A DNA stretch of 64,000 bases, taken from positions 199,636,939 through 199,700,938 of the forward strand of contig JAIOJX010000032.1 in the NCBI GenBank assembly GCA_022376925.1, written 5' to 3'. Shown piece after piece: positions 59,358-64,000 of the stretch. Under the pieces are notes generated by a model. It saw only the letters and a program-made list of their open reading frames with translations, did no database searches and was not told the origin of the DNA. The position numbers were made by a program, and so were the translations under genes. The stretch comes from Tragulus kanchil. Its lineage: Eukaryota; Chordata; Mammalia; Artiodactyla; Tragulidae. Numbering within the stretch: position 1 is the stretch's first letter; every line of letters begins with the position of its first letter.

Positions 59358-61545
59358 AAAAAGACAATCGTCGAGATTTTTAATGTGAAATTTTTAATAG
59401 AAGTGTCAATATTTAATAAAAGTGCCAAGTGACACTCTGATGCACTGCCCAGATTCCCTCCAACTGAGGACACAGTGCCCAACAGACATTCTTTAGTCAT
59501 CAGCCCCTTCAGGGTTAGTCTCTGGTACAGAGAGTACTTTATTTAAGATCATGTTCTTCCCAGGATGGTTCAGTGACTTACTGATGAACAGGTATAAAGG
59601 CCTGGTTGGTCATCATGGCCCCTCTCAGGAAAATCTGAAAGTCATTTCAGCTCCAGAGCTCCTTGTGGGGTTGCATGAGGCTGTGGCCAGGTGTGCATAA
59701 CAGCTCAGCTCCTCGCTGCACAATTCTACCTCCATCCCCTTCCTTTCACAATTGGCAGCCCCCAGGGATGCCCTACAAACCATGTGGCACAGTCAACTCC
59801 AGCTCAGACTCTGTCCTCTGGAAGCCCAACCTGTGACTCTCAGCAACCGCTGGCTTTTTGTCTATTTTGATTATTATTAACATGATAGAGATCAAATAAA
59901 ACCAATGTAAATGATCTGGCCTGTCACAATAAATAGTGTAGGCAAGAGTAAACTGATGGGAATACAAGGCAGAGCAAATATAAATGTTTAATTTTCTAGT
60001 AGCCACATTAAAAAGTAATAAGAAAAATTAAGAAAACACATTTAATAATATATCTTATTTAGCCCCGAATGTCAAAATATTATCATTTTTAAATGTAACC
60101 ATAATTTAAGAATATTAATGGGATATTTTATATTCTGTTTTTAATATTAAGTCTTCAAATTCTAATGTGTGTTTTATATTTATAGCACATCTCATTTCAG
60201 AAACAATTTTTGATAGAAATATATGATCTGCATAGGAAGTCCATCAAAGTTAGCACTGTAAAAGCAGATTTATATACCCAAGTTGTTCTATGCACACTGA
60301 AATGCTTTCCAACGACTAAACTGCACACTGTTTGTTATAGCCAATTTTAAATTAATTAAAACTAGACTGCATGAAAAATCCAGTGCTTCAGTTGCACTAG
60401 TCACAAGTACTTTGTAGCCAGGAGTGGCCAGTGGCTTCTGTGCTGAGTACAGCAAATAAAAAGACAATCGTCGAGATTTTTAATGTGAAATTTTTAATAG
60501 AAGTGTCAATATTTAATAAAAGTGCCAAGTGACACTCTGATGCACTGCCCAGATTCCCTCCAACTGAGGACACAGTGCCCAACAGACATTCTTTAGTCAT
60601 CAGCCCCTTCAGGGTTAGTCTCTGGTACAGAGAGTACTTTATTTAAGATCATGTTCTTCCCAGGATGGTTCAGTGACTTACTGATGAACAGGTATAAAGG
60701 CCTGGTTGGTCATCATGGCCCCTCTCAGGAAAATCTGAAAGTCATTTCAGCTCCAGAGCTCCTTGTGGGGTTGCATGAGGCTGTGGCCAGGTGTGCATAA
60801 CAGCTCAGCTCCTCGCTGCACAATTCTACCTCCATCCCCTTCCTTTCACAATTGGCAGCCCCCAGGGATGCCCTACAAACCATGTGGCACAGTCAACTCC
60901 AGCTCAGACTCTGTCCTCTGGAAGCCCAACCTGTGACTCTCAGCAACCGCTGGCTTTTTGTCTATTTTGATTATTATTAACATGATAGAGATCAAATAAA
61001 ACCAATGTAAATGATCTGGCCTGTCACAATAAATAGTGTAGGCAAGAGTAAACTGATGGGAATACAAGGCAGAGCAAATATAAATGTTTAATTTTCTAGT
61101 AGCCACATTAAAAAGTAATAAGAAAAATTAAGAAAACACATTTAATAATATATCTTATTTAGCCCCGAATGTCAAAATATTATCATTTTTAAATGTAACC
61201 ATAATTTAAGAATATTAATGGGATATTTTATATTCTGTTTTTAATATTAAGTCTTCAAATTCTAATGTGTGTTTTATATTTATAGCACATCTCATTTCAG
61301 AAACAATTTTTGATAGAAATATATGATCTGCATAGGAAGTCCATCAAAGTTAGCACTGTAAAAGCAGATTTATATACCCAAGTTGTTCTATGCACACTGA
61401 AATGCTTTCCAACGACTAAACTGCACACTGTTTGTTATAGCCAATTTTAAATTAATTAAAACTAGACTGCATGAAAAATCCAGTGCTTCAGTTGCACTAG
61501 TCACAAGTACTTTGTAGCCATGCGTGGCCAGTGGCTTCTGTGCTG
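59351..61545 (+). repeat. Tandem duplication 17, period 1100-1102 bp
   Basis: Copy 1 is 59351-60445 and copy 2 is 60453-61545, with 7 filler bases. Differences are two A in the A-run at the start and two bases near 60420/61520 ('ccaggag' against 'ccatgcg'). The end of copy 1, 'tgctgagtacagca', resembles a corrupted 'tgctggacagtgca' as read on from copy 2 at 61541. Frames of 77 residues at 59773 and 60873 recur. Confidence 0.95.
59980..60445 (+). mobile_element. Ancient DNA-transposon-like relic, first copy
   Basis: 'tttctagtagccacattaaa', 'gtgttttatatttatagcac' and 'cagttgcactagtcacaagt' followed by 'ggccagtggcttctgtgctg' resemble a common mammalian MER-type non-autonomous element. I cannot name it firmly. 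The copy in duplication 17 lies at 61080-61610 and is more complete. Confidence 0.4.
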
Positions 61546-61610
61546 GACAGTGCAGGTTACAGGCTGTGCTCCACTTTTTTAAACTACTGTGATGGATATT
61601 TTGAATGCTA
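61080..61610 (+). mobile_element. Ancient DNA-transposon-like relic, second copy
   Basis: Counterpart of 59980-60445, continuing through 'tgctggacagtgcaggttac' to about 61610. Family unassigned. Confidence 0.4.
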
Positions 61611-62505
61611 TGACAACCAATCAATGAAAAAACACCAAATAAAATAATTGAAAGAAGAGTTATGTTAATAACAAAAGTACAACATATGCTTTTAATGTAA
61701 GTGGTTTCACAAGTATATGAAATCATTCATTTGACAATAAGAAAAATTCTTTAATGAAAAATTATAAATCACACAGTACACGAAAGTGTTGTCTTATGGT
61801 TGAAAATCTTCAGCAAGAGATGGAAAAGATGGACAAGCGGAAATTGATAAAATATTTATTCACACAACAGACTAACACCTCGCGACATGCTACTATACAG
61901 AGGTTAAATCAGGGGATGGCTAAGAATACAGGACATACAAGTCAAGCATAGCAAAAAGGATACCGATGAAAATCTGGTTGCAAGATGTGGCAGAGCCCAT
62001 ATTTAAGGAGGTTGTACAATGAGTCTGTGTTTAACCATATGGGGTTAACAGCATCAGCCTGATGGTGAAGGGCTGAGGGCAGGAACTGGAGATGCTAGGA
62101 AGATGCCTATCATCTGTTCACAAAAGTCATGAAAGGAGGGAACTTGCTGTTGCAAAAGATGTTCAATAAAGACAGAAATACTGTCTATTTTCTATCAGTC
62201 CATATGATAAGCAAGCATTTACTGAGTATCTACCATGTCACTGAAGTACTAAGGATATACTGATGAATAAGACAGGAATTTTCTTACATCAATTTTCTGA
62301 CATCTTAGTTGGAAAATATACAAAGAATTCATTGGTAAATAAGCAAGAACATTTTATATAGCAATAAATGCTGAGAAAATGATGTAAGAACAACGTAGTG
62401 AAGCATGACAGGAGTCCTTGAGTCACTTTGGCAATGGTGATCAGGAAAGGCCTCTCCAAGATGGTCACACTGAGATGAGATCTAAAAGATGAAAAAGGCA
62501 GCCCG
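61611..62505. other. Non-coding DNA, possible old interspersed repeat
   Basis: 62205-62505 ('gcatttactgagtatctacc', 'ggatatactgatgaataaga', 'caggaaaggcctctccaaga', 'ctgagatgagatctaaaaga') looks like an old mammalian repeat of a very common type that I cannot name. The rest has no recognised content, and the 65-residue frame at 61754 is unsupported. Confidence 0.4.
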
Positions 62506-64000
62506 AGGAAGATATGGGGGAAGAGCGTGCCAAAGAGTGCCTTGATTGTAACAGATTAAGTACTTCATCTTAATGTATAATTTTAAATTGTCCTTGTCCA
62601 TATATTGTTCAGCCTGAATGGCAATGTTCTCTTGAGTTAAATCATTCCAGTCCCTCTCCAGGCACTGCATAGAACTCATATCCCTGGGAGAGGGGACTAA
62701 GCATGAAAAGGACAGCTAGCTCATGTATCTCGGTCAAAATTTTAGGGAATAATTGTTTAAAGTTTTACCAAACTCACAACCTTATGGACTGACTCAGTGA
62801 GTACTTCTCTGAAGGTTTAGCCTACTTCCAGGGCCCTGGTCCATGTATTATTTGCACTTTTCTTTGGAAATTTCCCTTGAGGCAAAACAAATGGCACGAT
62901 GATTACGTATGTCCTAAGAGTTTCTGTTTGCCTAGGTATGTCCCACTGTTAGGCCAGTATGATTATTAATAGCATCCTCTTTTATCTTGCAAGGTGTCCT
63001 AGTAAGGAGATAAACTATATACGGTCACTTTAAATGCTACCTTGCTGACTACACTGGGAGGCAGAGGTCATTTCCGCGAGTACATCCTCTGGCACATAAA
63101 CACACATGTGTGTGTTCTGTAGCCTCCATGCTCCCAGGTAGTTTACATTTGCCAGAGGTTAAAAATAAAGAATGACAACTGTAAGCAAACAGTGTGATTT
63201 ACACTAAGCGTCACAGCTAGCCCTCACGCAGGACAACGTATTGTCTCTGAGCAAGCCCATCCTCCCTTGCCTGCCCCCTGACCTCACCAGCAAAGAAAGC
63301 TTCTTGATTTGATGATGTCTGACAGCAGGCAATGAAGACTACTGGCTGTATTGACTCTATATCTACCTCTTCATTTCATTTAGCTTGGTTTTACTTTCTG
63401 TTCCTCACCTAAGGCAACCACCGTGACCCTTCGGGCCTTGTGTTCACAGCTGAAGCAATTGATACTGGTTTCAAGTAACAGGGGAAAGCTCCAGACCTAC
63501 ATCAGAGCTTCAAGCAGGACTTCTGATTGGAGTGAGATGCTATCGTTTTCAGGAGAAAAAATGTGTTGCTCATATAGCAGGAAGATATGGGGAAGAGCGT
63601 GCCAAAGAGTGCCTTGATTGTAACAGATTAAGTACTTCATCTTAATGTATAATTTTAAATTGTCCTTGTCCATATATTGTTCAGCCTGAATGGCAATGTT
63701 CTCTTGAGTTAAATCATTCCAGTCCCTCTCCAGGCACTGCATAGAACTCATATCCCTGGGAGAGGGGACTAAGCATGAAAAGGACAGCTAGCTCATGTAT
63801 CTCGGTCAAAATTTTAGGGAATAATTGTTTAAAGTTTTACCAAACTCACAACCTTATGGACTGACTCAGTGAGTACTTCTCTGAAGGTTTAGCCTACTTC
63901 CAGGGCCCTGGTCCATGTATTATTTGCACTTTTCTTTGGAAATTTCCCTTGAGGCAAAACAAATGGCACGATGATTACGTATGTCCTAAGAGTTTCTGTT
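62506..64000 (+). repeat. Tandem duplication 18, period 1072-1073 bp, cut by window edge
   Basis: Copy 1 is 62506-63578; copy 2 starts at 63579 and is still matching at 64000 (equivalent to 62928), so its end lies outside the window. The only difference seen is one G in a G-run (62516-62520 against 63589-63592). Recurring minus frames at 62482 and 63497 carry no recognised family. Confidence 0.93.

Noticed and set aside
2560..63751. Many identical protein pairs, which could be taken for a family of small duplicated genes
   Set aside because: They arise because non-coding DNA is duplicated; copies share untranslated flanks equally and no pair shows a coding signature or relation to any other pair.
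2271..64000. CRISPR-like or satellite array from repeated units
   Set aside because: Repeat units are about 1.1 kb, each present two or three times and unrelated to one another; there are no short regularly spaced repeats and no higher-order array.
1..64000. Endogenous retrovirus
   Set aside because: I recognised no long terminal repeat pair, primer-binding site or gag/pol/env-like frame. The only direct repeats of suitable size are the 1.1-kb tandem duplications, which abut each other instead of flanking an internal region.

Overview
This window reads as non-coding ruminant (pecoran) nuclear DNA, intergenic or intronic. The evidence is its interspersed repeats: Bov-tA/Bov-A and CHR-type tRNA-derived SINEs, a degraded BovB (RTE) LINE with a YADD reverse-transcriptase motif, artiodactyl L1 3' ends, and old MIR and MER2-like relics, embedded in AT-rich sequence with several microsatellites. 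The species cannot be named from sequence alone. I found no credible protein-coding exon, RNA gene, CpG island, CRISPR array or virus. The open frames are short, and the longest ones run through antisense SINE sequence.

The dominant feature is unexpected. The window contains 18 separate direct tandem duplications. Each copies a different unsuited-to-each-other stretch of single-copy sequence, with a period confined to about 1,013 to 1,177 bp. Second copies start near 3284, 7678, 9706, 12781, 14907, 18091, 20521, 23191, 25775, 30047, 32404, 34256, 36332, 42335, 50011, 57165, 60453 and 63579. Together they make up roughly 19.9 kb, about 31% of the window, so the collapsed locus would be about 44 kb. 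Copies are nearly identical. Differences are mostly small indels, several of them within about 150 bp of a junction, and several junctions carry short filler that looks like a corrupted continuation of one copy. The most economical reading is unmerged overlapping contig ends joined by error-prone sequence (an assembly artefact), not biology. I cannot prove this without reads.

Layout: 1-2270 is mostly unique sequence with one SINE containing a 34-bp perfect hairpin. 2271-10841 holds three duplications of otherwise featureless AT-rich DNA. 10842-16030 has a purine tract and a CHR-type SINE caught in overlapping duplications. 16961-19220 is a duplicated block containing a BovB 3' end. 19429-26922 holds three duplications with SINE and MIR relics. 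26923-28986 has a nested SINE pair and a GT/G microsatellite. 28987-37409 is a run of four closely spaced duplications. 37410-50010 is lower in duplications and contains SINEs, L1 fragments, a purine tract, compound microsatellites and MIR relics. 50011-54600 has the second L1/MER2 copy, SINEs and CA arrays. About 54930-59045 is a BovB element with a SINE inside and an internal duplication. 59093-64000 has a SINE, a DNA-transposon-like relic and two more duplications, the last cut by the window edge.

No genes act together here and I see no undescribed biological system. The items most worth a second look are the duplication pattern, and three fold-back inverted repeats inside transposable elements that should not have them (1949-2028, 17433-17454, 25591-25618). 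The family consensus comparisons are from memory and should be checked with RepeatMasker.
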